64,000 nucleotides of DNA from Bradyrhizobium sp. Rc3b (GCF_900114915.1 NZ_FOUS01000003.1:496001-560000), one strand, 5' to 3'; positions 34,859-43,360 are shown, numbered from the stretch's first letter. The notes: a model not told the origin generated them from the letters alone. Made by a program: numbers and translations.

Positions 34859-34909
34859 ATTTTACAAGAAGGCCTATTTTACAAGAAGGCCTATTTTACA
34901 AGAAGCCCT
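34859..34909. repeat. Three tandem 17-bp repeats upstream of fliF
   Basis: Units ATTTTACAAGAAGGCCT (34859-34875), the same again (34876-34892) and one with a single change at position 14 (34893-34909) lie about 100 bases upstream of the fliF start codon. I found no other copies in the window. OmpR-type regulators bind tandem direct repeats, and FtcR is known to bind the fliF upstream region in Brucella, so this is a candidate LafR/FtcR site; a polymerase-slippage repeat is the alternative. Confidence 0.75.
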
Positions 34910-35045
34910 GACAAGGCAATCGGGCCAGCGGCTACGTGCGCCGGGACGCATGGCCGCACGATCGGCCGCGGCGTATCGCATGAAATTCAACGTCGGGAGA
35001 TCGATTGCGGGCGTCTTGTGCCGCCCTCCGCCGGTCACGGCGGGG

Positions 35046-35071
35046 ACCGTGCTCCCTTAAGGGAGCACGGT
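35046..35071. terminator. Hairpin downstream of lafA1
   Basis: The perfect palindrome ACCGTGCTCCC-TTAA-GGGAGCACGGT lies 19 bases after the lafA1 stop. On the minus strand it is followed by CCCCGCC rather than T residues; on the plus strand a TTTT follows. It is probably a 3' end structure that insulates the highly expressed flagellin gene from fliF. Confidence 0.65.
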
Positions 35072-35089
35072 CGTTTTCAAGAGCGCCGC

Positions 35090-36001
35090 TTAGCCGCGGA
35101 ACAGCGACAGGATGCTCTGGCTGTTCTGGTTGGCGATCGAGAGCGCCTGAACGCCGAGCTGCTGCTGGGTCTGCAGCGCCTGGAGCCGGGTCGATTCCGC
35201 GTTCATGTCGGCGTCGACGAGCTGGCCGATACCGCGATCCACCGAGTCCATCAGCGACTTCACGAACTCAGTGTTGTTCGAGATGCGGTTCTTGATGGCG
35301 CCGAGGTTGGCGGCGGACTGGCTGACCGTGTTGATCGCGGTGGTGACCTGCGCGATGTAGCCGTCGAGGATGGTCTGGTCGGCCGTCGAGTCGGTCAGCG
35401 AACCGATACCGATGGTGTTGACGGACGCGCTGCCGGTCACCGTGTCCAGGATACCGCCTGTGGTCGCGGTGTAGAGCGAGTAGTTGGCGACCGTCACCGT
35501 GATGGTGTTGATCGTCGGCGTGCCGCCGACGCGCGAGAACGACGACACCAGGTTGACGGTGGTCGGCGTGGATGCGTTGGTGCTCAGCCAGTTGACGCCG
35601 TTGAACGTCGCCGCGTTGGCCACGTTCTTCATGTCCTGCTGGATCTGGGTGATTTCGGCCTGGATCTTGGTGCGGTCGATGCCGGCGGTCTTGGCTTCGA
35701 CCAGCAGCGCCTGGAGCTTGGTCAGGCCGGAGTTCTGGTCGCCGATGACCTTGTTCAGAGCGGTGTATTCGGTGTCGACCGTCGCAGCCGACAGACCGAG
35801 CGAGTCGGAGACGGCGGAGAGCGCGGCGTTGTCGGCGCGCATCGAGGTCGCGATCGACCAATAGGCCGAGTTGTCCGAAGCGGTCGAGACGCGCTGGCCG
35901 GTGGAGATGCGGTTTTCGGTGGTCTGCAGGCTGGCGCTGACATTCCGGAGGGTCTGGAGCGCAGTCATTGCAGCGGAGTTGGTAAGCAGGCTGGAAGCCA
36001 T
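35090..36001 (-). CDS. lafA1: Lateral flagellin 1
   Basis: The 303-residue protein has conserved flagellin D0/D1 ends: ALQTLRNVSASLQTTENRIS near the N-terminus and LQALQTQQQLGVQALSIANQ at the C-terminus, with a variable Ser/Thr-rich centre (about 130-220). The size (about 31 kDa) fits the thin lateral flagella of Bradyrhizobium. It is exported through the flagellar channel with no signal peptide. The ATG at 36001 follows AAAGGGACAT, a ribosome-binding site complementary to a leader element. It is about 90 percent alike to lafA2 by eye; the leader also resembles that of lafA2. Confidence 0.95.
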   Translation of the reverse strand: MASSLLTNSAAMTALQTLRNVSASLQTTENRISTGQRVSTASDNSAYWSIATSMRADNAALSAVSDSLGLSAATVDTEYTALNKVIGDQNSGLTKLQALLVEAKTAGIDRTKIQAEITQIQQDMKNVANAATFNGVNWLSTNASTPTTVNLVSSFSRVGGTPTINTITVTVANYSLYTATTGGILDTVTGSASVNTIGIGSLTDSTADQTILDGYIAQVTTAINTVSQSAANLGAIKNRISNNTEFVKSLMDSVDRGIGQLVDADMNAESTRLQALQTQQQLGVQALSIANQNSQSILSLFRG

Positions 36002-36006
36002 CTTTG

Positions 36007-36142
36007 ATGTCCCTTTGAAAACAGATTGGATGGGGACATACCGGGCTTGCACCGGTACGACAGGGCGGCATCATGTCTTTGGGCTGCGGAAATGCGCGTA
36101 AACCCAATCCGTCGTAACGGCCAGACTAGCCGGCGAAGCTTG
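36007..36142 (-). ncRNA. Structured 5' leader of lafA1 (putative translational switch)
   Basis: On the minus strand the leader holds a hairpin TACCGG-TGCAAGC-CCGGTA (36039-36057) followed directly by ATGTCCC (36033-36039), which is exactly complementary to GGGACAT (36007-36013) in the ribosome-binding site. A second hairpin candidate is GGCATGATGCC-like sequence upstream (36060s-36070s). The same elements in the same order occur upstream of lafA2. It may belong to the Rfam family known as flg-Rhizobiales RNA, which I cannot confirm here. FlbT or another factor could control access to the site. Confidence 0.65.
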
Positions 36143-36216
36143 TGCGGGGCTTGTGGCGCTGTGCCCCCGCTGCAACAGGGCAGCCGAAATCACGGTGCGC
36201 GGGTCAGGCAAACGAA

Positions 36217-36246
36217 AGGGCCGCGCTTCGCAAGAAGCGCGGCCCT
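36217..36246 (-). terminator. Intrinsic terminator of lafA2
   Basis: The stem AGGGCCGCGCTTC / GAAGCGCGGCCCT with a 4-base loop lies 19 bases after the lafA2 stop, and the minus strand continues TTTCGTTTG. It separates the two flagellin transcripts. Confidence 0.85.
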
Positions 36247-36264
36247 CCCAAGATCGTCGAAGGC

Positions 36265-37170
36265 TTAGCGGAACAGCGACAGGATGCTCTGGCTGTTGTT
36301 GTTGGCGATCGAGAGCGCCTGAACGCCGAGCTGCTGCTGGACCTGGAGGGCCGCCAGGCGGGTGGACTCCTGGTTCATGTCGGCGTCGACGAGCTGACCG
36401 ATACCGCGATCCACCGAGTCCATCAGCGACTTCACGAACTCCGAGTTGTTCGAGATACGGTTCTTGATGGCGCCGAGGTTGGCGGCGCCCGAAGACACCG
36501 TGCCGATCGCTGCGGTGACCTTCGCGATGTAACCATCGAGAATGGTCTGGTCAGCAGCCGAGTCGGTCAGCGCACCGATGTTGAGGCTGTCGACCGACGC
36601 GCTGCCGCTCACGGTGTCGAGGATGCCGCCCGTGCTCGAGGTGTACAGCGAGTAGTTGGCGACGGTCACCGTGATCGAGCTGGTGGTCGGCGTAGAGCCG
36701 ACACGCGAGAACGACGACACGAGATTGACGGTCGTCGGCGTGGAGGCGTTCGTGCTCAGCCAGTTGACGCCGTTGAAGGTCGCCGCGCTTGCGACGTTCT
36801 TCATGTCCTGCTGAATCTGGGTGATTTCCGACTGGATCTTGCTGCGATCGATACCGGCGGTCTTGGCTTCGACCAGCAGCGACTGCAGCTTGGTCAGGCC
36901 GGAGTTGCTGTCGCCGAGGACCTTGTTCAGAGCGGTGTACTCGGTGTCGACGGTCGCGGCCGACAGACCGAGCGAGTCGGAGACGGCGGAGAGCGCGGCG
37001 TTGTCGGCGCGCATCGAGGTCGCGATCGACCAATAGGCGGCGTTGTCCGCGGCGGTAGCCACGCGCTGGCCGGTGGAGATCCGGCTCTGCGTGGTCGAGA
37101 GTTGCGAGCTGACAGACCGCAGGGTCTGGAGCGCGGTCATGGCGGACGAGTTCGTGAGTAGGCTTGACAT
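36265..37170 (-). CDS. lafA2: Lateral flagellin 2
   Basis: The 301-residue flagellin starts MSSLLTNSSAMTALQTL and ends QLGVQALSIANNNSQSILSL. It differs from lafA1 mainly in the central region and in a few terminal residues. The ATG at 37170 follows AAAGGGACATT. Its own terminator, promoter region and leader make it a separate transcription unit. The numbering lafA1/lafA2 is assigned by position only. Confidence 0.95.
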   Translation of the reverse strand: MSSLLTNSSAMTALQTLRSVSSQLSTTQSRISTGQRVATAADNAAYWSIATSMRADNAALSAVSDSLGLSAATVDTEYTALNKVLGDSNSGLTKLQSLLVEAKTAGIDRSKIQSEITQIQQDMKNVASAATFNGVNWLSTNASTPTTVNLVSSFSRVGSTPTTSSITVTVANYSLYTSSTGGILDTVSGSASVDSLNIGALTDSAADQTILDGYIAKVTAAIGTVSSGAANLGAIKNRISNNSEFVKSLMDSVDRGIGQLVDADMNQESTRLAALQVQQQLGVQALSIANNNSQSILSLFR

Positions 37171-37175
37171 TGCGA

Positions 37176-37315
37176 ATGTCCCTTTATGTACGCGTTACAT
37201 TTTCATCAGGGGACATACCGGACTTGCACCGGTACGGAGGGGCGGCATCATGCCTTTGGACTGATGTGGGTGAGGTCCAACCCGCCGTGACGCCTTGCTA
37301 ACACGTCGAATCTTG
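37176..37315 (-). ncRNA. Structured 5' leader of lafA2 (putative translational switch)
   Basis: The hairpin TACCGG-TGCAAGT-CCGGTA (37216-37234) is followed by ATGTCCC (37210-37216), complementary to GGGACAT at the ribosome-binding site (37176-37182). The intervening loop sequence differs completely from that of lafA1, so the pairing has been kept while the loop changed, which supports a real structure. Further upstream similarity between the leaders reaches a CAAG(A/C)TTCG block (37307-37315; 36134-36142 in lafA1) that may mark the promoter. Confidence 0.65.
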
Positions 37316-37356
37316 CCGCCGGATTAAGATCGGCTTGAATTCCATAGCAATATCAT

Positions 37357-37384
37357 ATGGTTAATATTACTTTCCGCTAACCAT
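37357..37384. promoter_or_regulatory. Inverted repeat in the lafA2 upstream region
   Basis: ATGGTTA (37357-37363) and TAACCAT (37378-37384) are 7-bp perfect arms separated by 14 bases of A/T-rich sequence, in the gap between fliP and lafA2. It could be an operator for lafA2 expression or part of a fliP 3' structure. Confidence 0.4.
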
Positions 37385-37411
37385 AACGAGCCGGGCCGAC
37401 GCTCGTCGCCG

Positions 37412-38152
37412 TTACGAGAACGAGCGCACCAGTCCGGAGGCGAGCAGATTCCAGCCGTCGATCAGCACGAAGAACAGCATCTTGAACGGCAGCGCCAGGA
37501 TCGTCGGCGGCATCATCATCATGCCCATCGACATCGTCAGCGTCGCCACGATCATGTCGATGACGAGGAACGGCAGGATGATGAGAAATCCGATCTCGAA
37601 CGAGCGCCTCAGCTCGGAAATCATGAAGGCCGGAATGATGACGCGCAAATCGACGCGCTTGTCGTCGAACTTCTTGCGAAAGCTCTCCGCGGCGAGCGAC
37701 TCGAAGGTCTGCAGATCCTTGTCGCGGACATGGGCCAGCATGAACTCGCGGAACGGATCCGTGATCTTCAGATAGGCCTGCTCTTCCGAGATCTCGTTCT
37801 TCATCAGCGGCCGGACGCCGGTCTCCCAGGCGCGATCGAAGGTCGGCGCCATCACGTAGAAGGTCATGAACAGCGCGAGGCTGATCAGCACCAGGTTGGC
37901 CGGCGTGGTCTGCAGGCCGAGGCCGGCGCGCAGGAACGACAGCGCCACCGCAAATCGCGTGAAGCTCGTCACCATGATGAGCAGTCCCGGCGCCACCGAC
38001 AGCACCGTGATCAGCGCCATCAGCTGGATGATCCGGCCGCTGGTCGAGCCGTTTCCGGGCGGCAGCAGCGAGTTGAGGTCCGGAATCTGGGCGAGCGCCA
38101 CTTCGGGCAGCACGACCAGGACCAACGCGAGCAGCAGGATTTTCACTCTCAC
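37412..38152 (-). CDS. fliP: Flagellar biosynthesis protein FliP
   Basis: The 246-residue protein has an N-terminal signal-like segment (cleavage likely after ALAQ), then the FliP signatures MTSFTRFAVALSFLRAGLGL, FMTFYVMAPTFDRAWETGV and FLIILPFLVIDMIVATLTMS. It forms the core of the export gate. The start is a GTG at 38152 overlapping the fliL stop as GTGA. It is the last gene of the motA-to-fliP run. Confidence 0.96.
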   Translation of the reverse strand: MRVKILLLALVLVVLPEVALAQIPDLNSLLPPGNGSTSGRIIQLMALITVLSVAPGLLIMVTSFTRFAVALSFLRAGLGLQTTPANLVLISLALFMTFYVMAPTFDRAWETGVRPLMKNEISEEQAYLKITDPFREFMLAHVRDKDLQTFESLAAESFRKKFDDKRVDLRVIIPAFMISELRRSFEIGFLIILPFLVIDMIVATLTMSMGMMMMPPTILALPFKMLFFVLIDGWNLLASGLVRSFS

Positions 38153-38592
38153 TGAATCACCAGAGTCTCAATGATCAATTCGCGCACCTTGCCCGACGAG
38201 CGGATATTGGCGCGCTCGGTCAGGTCGTCGCGCAGATGCTGAAGCCCGCGCGATCCCTCGAATTGCGTCACCGTCGCCGACCGCAGATAGGTGACGATGT
38301 CCTCGCTGATGTGGGCAGCCAGGATGCCGGCATCCTCGTCGCTCATGCTCTCGGTCACCATGGAGGCCTCGATGCGGGCCCAGTTGTTGGCCGGCGCGGC
38401 GAGGTTGGTCACGATCGGCGACAGCTTCCTGAGCCGCGCGCTGCCGGCGTAGCTCGAGGCAAGCGGCGGCGGCGTGGCAGTTTTCTTCGCGTCGGCGACG
38501 CGCTCGGCGGCCGCAAACAGATGCAGCCCGGCCAGCGCGCCCGCACCGATCGCGACAAGGGTCAGCACCACGATGGCCGCAATCAGGCGCAT
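38149..38592 (-). CDS. fliL: Flagellar basal body-associated protein FliL
   Basis: The 147-residue protein has one N-terminal membrane segment (about 4-26) and a periplasmic domain with YLRSATVTQFEGSRGLQHL and a C-terminal KVRELIIETLVIQ typical of FliL. It associates with the stator. The ATG at 38592 follows AGGGGACGTG; the GTG one codon before it is an alternative. It sits between flgH and fliP. Confidence 0.88.
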   Translation of the reverse strand: MRLIAAIVVLTLVAIGAGALAGLHLFAAAERVADAKKTATPPPLASSYAGSARLRKLSPIVTNLAAPANNWARIEASMVTESMSDEDAGILAAHISEDIVTYLRSATVTQFEGSRGLQHLRDDLTERANIRSSGKVRELIIETLVIQ

Positions 38593-38634
38593 CACGTCCC
38601 CTGCCCTCGCGGCGCGGCCAGACCGGCGCGGACT

Positions 38635-39342
38635 TCAGAATGGTGCCACGGCGTCATAGATCCGATGTCCCCATCCAGGCTGCTGCACGTCGGACAGATT
38701 TCCGCGACCGCCATAGGACACGCGGGCCTCGGCGATCTTGTCGTAGGAGATCGTGTTGGCCCGCGAGATATCGCGCGGACGCACGATGCCGCCGACGTTG
38801 AGCACGCGCATCTCCGTGTTGACGCGAAACTCCTGCGAGCCGCTGATCATCATATTGCCATTCGGCAACACGTCGGTGACGATGGCCGCGATCGAGAGCT
38901 TGATGTCCTCGGTGCGATCGATCTGGCCATTGCCCTTGATCTGGGTGTTGGTGCTGAGATTGGCGTTGGTCGATCCCTTGTCGCTCCACCCTGCGACGTC
39001 CATCAGCCAGTCGAGCCCGAACTTGACCTGCGAATCGCGCGAGCGACCGGTCTTGTTGTCGAGCTTGGCCTTGTCCTGCATCGAGATGATCACCGTCACG
39101 ACGTCGCCGGTGCGCCGGGCGCGGGGATCGCGGTAGAGGTCGGTGCCGTCGTCCCAGGTCGAGCGATAGCTGACAGGCGTGCGCATGCGCGGCGTCACGG
39201 GAATCGGATCGGCCTGGGTCCGAAGGCCGCTGCCGACCGGCGACATTTGCGGGCCGGTCAGGACCTCGGACGGATCATGGAAGCATCCGGCCAAGGGCAC
39301 GGACGCCAGCACGAGCGAGAGGATGAGGATCGGCTTCTTCAT
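38635..39342 (-). CDS. flgH: Flagellar L-ring lipoprotein FlgH
   Basis: The 235-residue outer-membrane lipoprotein has a signal peptide with lipobox LAGC (Cys20) and FlgH segments DLYRDPRARRTGDVVTVIIS, DVLPNGNMMISGSQEFRVNT and RPRDISRANTISYDKIAEAR. The L ring is the outer-membrane bushing for the rod. The ATG at 39342 directly abuts the motE stop. Confidence 0.95.
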   Translation of the reverse strand: MKKPILILSLVLASVPLAGCFHDPSEVLTGPQMSPVGSGLRTQADPIPVTPRMRTPVSYRSTWDDGTDLYRDPRARRTGDVVTVIISMQDKAKLDNKTGRSRDSQVKFGLDWLMDVAGWSDKGSTNANLSTNTQIKGNGQIDRTEDIKLSIAAIVTDVLPNGNMMISGSQEFRVNTEMRVLNVGGIVRPRDISRANTISYDKIAEARVSYGGRGNLSDVQQPGWGHRIYDAVAPF

Positions 39343-40110
39343 CTATTTGGTCTTTCCGTCATCCACGCGACGCATTCCGCCGAGCAGGTCGGCGAGGTGC
39401 GCCGCGCGTGCCGTATCCATCTCGTTGAAGATCGCGCTCGAGTTCCTCGGGCTAAGCTTGGCGAGCACGGCGGCGGCAGTCTCATCCGCCATGCCGGCAA
39501 TCTGGGTCGCCGCAGCTTCGGGCTTCATGCGCGAATAGATCTCGACGACGCTGGCTTCGGCCTTCTTCAGGAAGTCGTCGCGCAACGCCATCCACTTCTC
39601 GTATTCGACGCGCTTGGCCTCGACCTCGGCGATCCGCTCGCGCAGCAGGCTCTCGGCCTTTTCCAGCTCCTTGAGCTGCCAGGCCAGCCTTGCATCGACG
39701 GCGGGATCGGCGACGTTGCTGCAGAACAGGGCGACTTCATTGTCCGCCGATACCGCGGCCTGTGGCGGCGCAGGTTTCGGCGGCGCCGTGACGCTGCCGG
39801 GCTTGGCCGGACGTGCCGGTGGTGGTGCAGGTGCAGCCGCTGGCGTCTGGGAAGCAGGCACCGCGCCGGTGGTCGCGGGTCCCTGGTCTTCGGCCGCCCA
39901 TGCCGTCGCCCGGATCGACGCATTGTCGCCTGGCATCGTGGTGACCGGCAGCGGCTTCTGCGGGCCGGAGGCGCGGGCGCGCGCGAAGGAGAGCAGGTTG
40001 AGCGGCTTCGGCGGCTTGGCCTCGTGCAGGGCCAGCACGGGCGACGCGCCCGCGAGCACGGATGCCGCGATCAGCAGGAGGAGTTTGGCTTTGTGATCCA
40101 GCTTCAGCAT
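39343..40110 (-). CDS. motE: MotE-family chaperone for MotC
   Basis: The 255-residue protein has a signal-like hydrophobic N-terminus (about 8-28), a Pro/Ala-rich middle, and a helical C-terminal half with ALFCSNVADPAVDARLAWQL, VEIYSRMKPEAAATQIAGM and VLAKLSPRNSSAIFNEMD, the pattern of MgtE-N-like/MotE proteins. MotE is a periplasmic partner for MotC folding in Sinorhizobium. I set the start at 40110; an ATG at 40146 would add 12 residues and neither has a clear ribosome-binding site. Confidence 0.8.
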   Translation of the reverse strand: MLKLDHKAKLLLLIAASVLAGASPVLALHEAKPPKPLNLLSFARARASGPQKPLPVTTMPGDNASIRATAWAAEDQGPATTGAVPASQTPAAAPAPPPARPAKPGSVTAPPKPAPPQAAVSADNEVALFCSNVADPAVDARLAWQLKELEKAESLLRERIAEVEAKRVEYEKWMALRDDFLKKAEASVVEIYSRMKPEAAATQIAGMADETAAAVLAKLSPRNSSAIFNEMDTARAAHLADLLGGMRRVDDGKTK

Positions 40111-40177
40111 CGGGCGGCGTGCGATTCTCGGTCGAGACACGAGCATTGAGCGACCAAGCTTGCACGACGCTTGCGCA

Positions 40178-41308
40178 TCATTGGACGATGACATCGGCCT
40201 GGAGCGCACCAGCCGTCTTGATCGCCTGCAGGATCGCGATGATGCCCGACGGCTTCAGGCCGATCTGGTTCAGCCCGCGCACCAGGCGCTGGAGATCGAC
40301 CCCGCTGAGGATCGCCACCTGAGATCCGGCCTCGTTGGCCTCGACCACGGTCTGCGGGACCACCACGGTCTGCCCTCGCGAGAACGGCGCCGGCTGCGAC
40401 ACTACGGGCATCTCCGTGACACGTACCGTCAGATTGCCGTGCGTCACGGCGACGGTCGATATCCGCACGTCGCGCCCGATCACGACAGTGCCGGTGCGCT
40501 CGTTGATCACCACCCGTGCCGGCGTGTCAGGCTCGACCGTCAGTTCGCCGATCTCGGCAAGGAAGCGGACAGGGCCGATGTGGCGCGGCTTCGACAGCAC
40601 GATGGTGCGGTAGTCGCGCTCGAAGGCGATCTGCGCGCGGTAGCGTCCACCGGCGTAGCGGTTGATGGCGTCCAGGATGCGTGTTGCGGTGACGAAGTCG
40701 GGGTTCTTCAGCTGCAGCACCAGGAACTCCATCTCATGGAGACTTCCTTGCACCTCGCGTTCGACCAGCGCACCGTTCGGGATGCGCCCGGCCGTCGGCG
40801 TACCCTGACTGACGTTCTGCGCCTGGCCTCCGACGCTGTAACCGGCGACCGTGATCGCGCCCTGCGCCACCGCGTAGACGGCGCCGTCCGCCGCGCGCAG
40901 CGAGGTCATGACCAGCGTACCGCCGAGCAGCGAGGTCGCATCGCCGAGCGACGACACCGTCACGTCCATGCGCTCGCCGGGCCCGATCGAGGGCGTCAGG
41001 TCCGCAGTCACCATCACGGCCGCGACGTTGCGCGTGCGCAGCGTCGTCGGTCGCGTCGGATTGTTGGTGCTCGTGGTCTCGTTCCTGACGTTGATGCCCA
41101 TGTTCTCGAGCATCGATTGCAGGGACTGCTCCGTGAACGGAGCGTTGCGAAGCGTGTCGCCGGTGCCGTTCAGGCCGATGACGAGGCCGTAGCCGACGAT
41201 CTGGTTTTCGCGCAGGCCCTTGATGTCCGCGATGTCCTTGATGCGGACGGCGGCATGGGCGCTGGCGGCCGAAAGCAGCAGGACGAGCGCAAGCAGGATT
41301 CTGGTCAT
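40178..41308 (-). CDS. flgI: Flagellar P-ring protein FlgI
   Basis: The 376-residue protein has a signal peptide (cleavage after AHAA, about residue 20) and FlgI motifs RIKDIADIKGLRENQIVGYG, GLVIGLNGTGDTLRNAPFTE and LRTRNVAAVMVTADL. It builds the periplasmic P ring with FlgA's help. The ATG at 41308 overlaps the flgA stop as ATGA. Confidence 0.96.
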   Translation of the reverse strand: MTRILLALVLLLSAASAHAAVRIKDIADIKGLRENQIVGYGLVIGLNGTGDTLRNAPFTEQSLQSMLENMGINVRNETTSTNNPTRPTTLRTRNVAAVMVTADLTPSIGPGERMDVTVSSLGDATSLLGGTLVMTSLRAADGAVYAVAQGAITVAGYSVGGQAQNVSQGTPTAGRIPNGALVEREVQGSLHEMEFLVLQLKNPDFVTATRILDAINRYAGGRYRAQIAFERDYRTIVLSKPRHIGPVRFLAEIGELTVEPDTPARVVINERTGTVVIGRDVRISTVAVTHGNLTVRVTEMPVVSQPAPFSRGQTVVVPQTVVEANEAGSQVAILSGVDLQRLVRGLNQIGLKPSGIIAILQAIKTAGALQADVIVQ

Positions 41309-41781
41309 GACCCGTCCACGACCTTCACGGTGCCGTCCGGCTGGACCACGCCCCTGATGATCACCCCGGTATCCGTATTGCGCACCGGGATGAGCGCGCC
41401 GGACGCACCCGATTGCATCGCCGAGCCGTAAGTGACGATGGACAGGCCGCTGTCTTCCACCACGACCTTGACCATGGCGCCGCGGGCGACGGTCCAGGGG
41501 TCTTCCACCGAGTTGGTTGGGATGGGCTGGCCCGGCAGCAGCGCGCGCCGCGCCATGCGGCCGACCAGGACCTGGCGCCCTTCGACGAACATGGCAACGC
41601 CGAGCACGCTCGGCGCGAAGGCGCGCTCGGTGATCATGTCGTCCCGGATCAGCTCGCCGGCGCGGATTGCAACCGCCGGCACCGGAAGCCGCTTCTCCTC
41701 GGCCTCGGCGAGGCGCGCTGAAGCCAGAACCAGCAGCACGGCGGCCAACCCGCGCACGATCAGGCCCACCCTGTTCAACAT
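41305..41781 (-). CDS. flgA: P-ring assembly chaperone FlgA
   Basis: The 158-residue protein has a signal peptide (about 1-27) and an SAF-like domain with PAVAIRAGELIRDDMI, ARRALLPGQPIPTNSV and VIIRGVVQPDGTVKVV. It is shorter than enteric FlgA, as usual in rhizobia. It helps FlgI assemble in the periplasm. The start is the ATG at 41781, 13 bases after flgG, with a weak ribosome-binding site. Confidence 0.9.
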   Translation of the reverse strand: MLNRVGLIVRGLAAVLLVLASARLAEAEEKRLPVPAVAIRAGELIRDDMITERAFAPSVLGVAMFVEGRQVLVGRMARRALLPGQPIPTNSVEDPWTVARGAMVKVVVEDSGLSIVTYGSAMQSGASGALIPVRNTDTGVIIRGVVQPDGTVKVVDGS

Positions 41782-41794
41782 CGAGACACCGGAA

Positions 41795-42583
41795 CTAGCG
41801 CATGCCCTTCGATACTGTCTGGGCCATTTCGTCCGAGGCCTGGATGACCTTGGCATTCATTTCGTAGGCGCGCTGCGCCGAGATCAACTCGGTGATTTCC
41901 TTGACCGGGTCGACGTTCGAGGCTTCGAGCCATTTCTGGTTGATCTTGCCGTACCCGGAATCGCCAGGCAGGCCGACGACGGGCGTGCCCGACGCCGTGG
42001 TCTCCTTGTAGAGATTGCTGCCCAGCGGCTCGAGGCCCGCCTCATTGGCGAAGTTGGCGAGGTTGAGCTGGCCGATCTGGCGCGGGTTCACCTCGGTATC
42101 CAGCTTGGCGAAGACCTGGCCGGTCTGGTTGACCGTGACCTCGACCGTGCCCTGCGGTATTGTGATCGCGGGATCCAGCAGATAGCCGTCGATCGTGACG
42201 AGCTGGCCGTTGGCATTGGTGTTGAACGAGCCCGCGCGGGTGTATTGCACCTCGTTGTTCGGACCGAGCACCTGGAACCAGCCGCGGCCGTTGATCGCCA
42301 TATCGTAGGGGTTGCCGGTCTGCGTCAGCGCGCCCTGGATGTGCAGCTTGCGGATCGCGGCCGACTTGACGCCGAGACCGAGATTGGCGCCTTCCGGGAT
42401 CGGCGACGAACCGTTGACGTTCGCGACGCCCTGCATGCGGTCCATCTGGTAGAACAGATCGGTAAACTCGGCGCGCGCACGCTTGTACGACGTCGAATTG
42501 ATGTTGGCGATATTGTTCGCGATGACTTCGATGTTGGTCTGCTGGGCGTTCATGCCCGTGGCCGCAATGGCGAGCGATTTCAC
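41795..42583 (-). CDS. flgG: Distal rod protein FlgG
   Basis: The 262-residue protein has the FlgG signatures [38 protein letters not shown] and the C-terminal [20 protein letters not shown]. It is the distal rod subunit. The start is a GTG at 42583 with GAAGGA nine bases upstream. It follows fliE after 17 bases. Confidence 0.96.
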   Translation of the reverse strand: MKSLAIAATGMNAQQTNIEVIANNIANINSTSYKRARAEFTDLFYQMDRMQGVANVNGSSPIPEGANLGLGVKSAAIRKLHIQGALTQTGNPYDMAINGRGWFQVLGPNNEVQYTRAGSFNTNANGQLVTIDGYLLDPAITIPQGTVEVTVNQTGQVFAKLDTEVNPRQIGQLNLANFANEAGLEPLGSNLYKETTASGTPVVGLPGDSGYGKINQKWLEASNVDPVKEITELISAQRAYEMNAKVIQASDEMAQTVSKGMR

Positions 42584-42600
42584 AGCTTCATTCCTTCAGA

Positions 42601-42930
42601 TCAAATCGACATCCGGACGACTTCCTGGTAGGCCTGCACGACCTTGTCGCGAACCGCGACCGCCGTCTGCAAGGCCTGCTCGGCCGACATCAGCGCCTCC
42701 ACGACCTTGCGCGTCGATTCCTTGCCTTGCATCGCCGAGATCGACGCCGCTTCGCCTGCCTTCAGCGTCCCGATCGCGTCGGTCGTCACCTGCTTCATCA
42801 CCGATTCGAAGCCGACATCGTCGGTGGACTGAATGGCGGTCGGAGCCGCCGGCGAGATGGCCTGCGCCTCGGTCGCACGGCTCGCCGCTTGCCCAGCGGA
42901 AATCGCAGTGGATGAAATTGCCTCAAGCAT
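42601..42930 (-). CDS. fliE: Hook-basal body protein FliE
   Basis: The 109-residue helical protein links MS ring and rod. The C-terminal segment VEALMSAEQALQTAVAVRDK then VVQAYQEVVRMSI is the FliE signature. The ATG at 42930 is two bases after the flgC stop, which implies coupling. Confidence 0.95.
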   Translation of the reverse strand: MLEAISSTAISAGQAASRATEAQAISPAAPTAIQSTDDVGFESVMKQVTTDAIGTLKAGEAASISAMQGKESTRKVVEALMSAEQALQTAVAVRDKVVQAYQEVVRMSI

Positions 42931-42932
42931 TG

Positions 42933-43349
42933 TCAGCTCCTCAAGAGGTCGATGGTCATGCCGAGCATCGACCTCACCTGTTTCACGACCTGGAGATTGG
43001 CTTCATAGGACCGGTTGACTTCCCGCATGTCGGCCATCTCGATCATCATGTTGACGTTCGGAAGCTTGACGTAGCCGGCCTTGTCGGCAGCGGGATGTCC
43101 CGGGTCGTACTCCACGCGGTACGGCGTGGTGTCGACCCCGATCTCCTTGACCTTCGCCAGCTGCGAGCCCGAGGCGCGATCCATCGCAGCATCGAAGGTG
43201 ATCGTCTTGCGCTGATAGGGATCGGCGCCGGCGGTGCGCCCCGTCGAGGTCGCGTTCGCCAAATTCTCCGAGACGATGCGCATACGCGTCGACTGCGCTT
43301 CGAGCCCGGAGCTCGCGACCGTCAATGACGCTTGCAGTGAGTCCAGCAT
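42933..43349 (-). CDS. flgC: Proximal rod protein FlgC
   Basis: The 138-residue protein has the rod N-terminal motif ([20 protein letters not shown]) and a C-terminal helix [20 protein letters not shown]. It is a standard FlgC in length. It follows flgB after 11 bases. Confidence 0.95.
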   Translation of the reverse strand: MLDSLQASLTVASSGLEAQSTRMRIVSENLANATSTGRTAGADPYQRKTITFDAAMDRASGSQLAKVKEIGVDTTPYRVEYDPGHPAADKAGYVKLPNVNMMIEMADMREVNRSYEANLQVVKQVRSMLGMTIDLLRS

Positions 43350-43360
43350 CTCAATTCACC

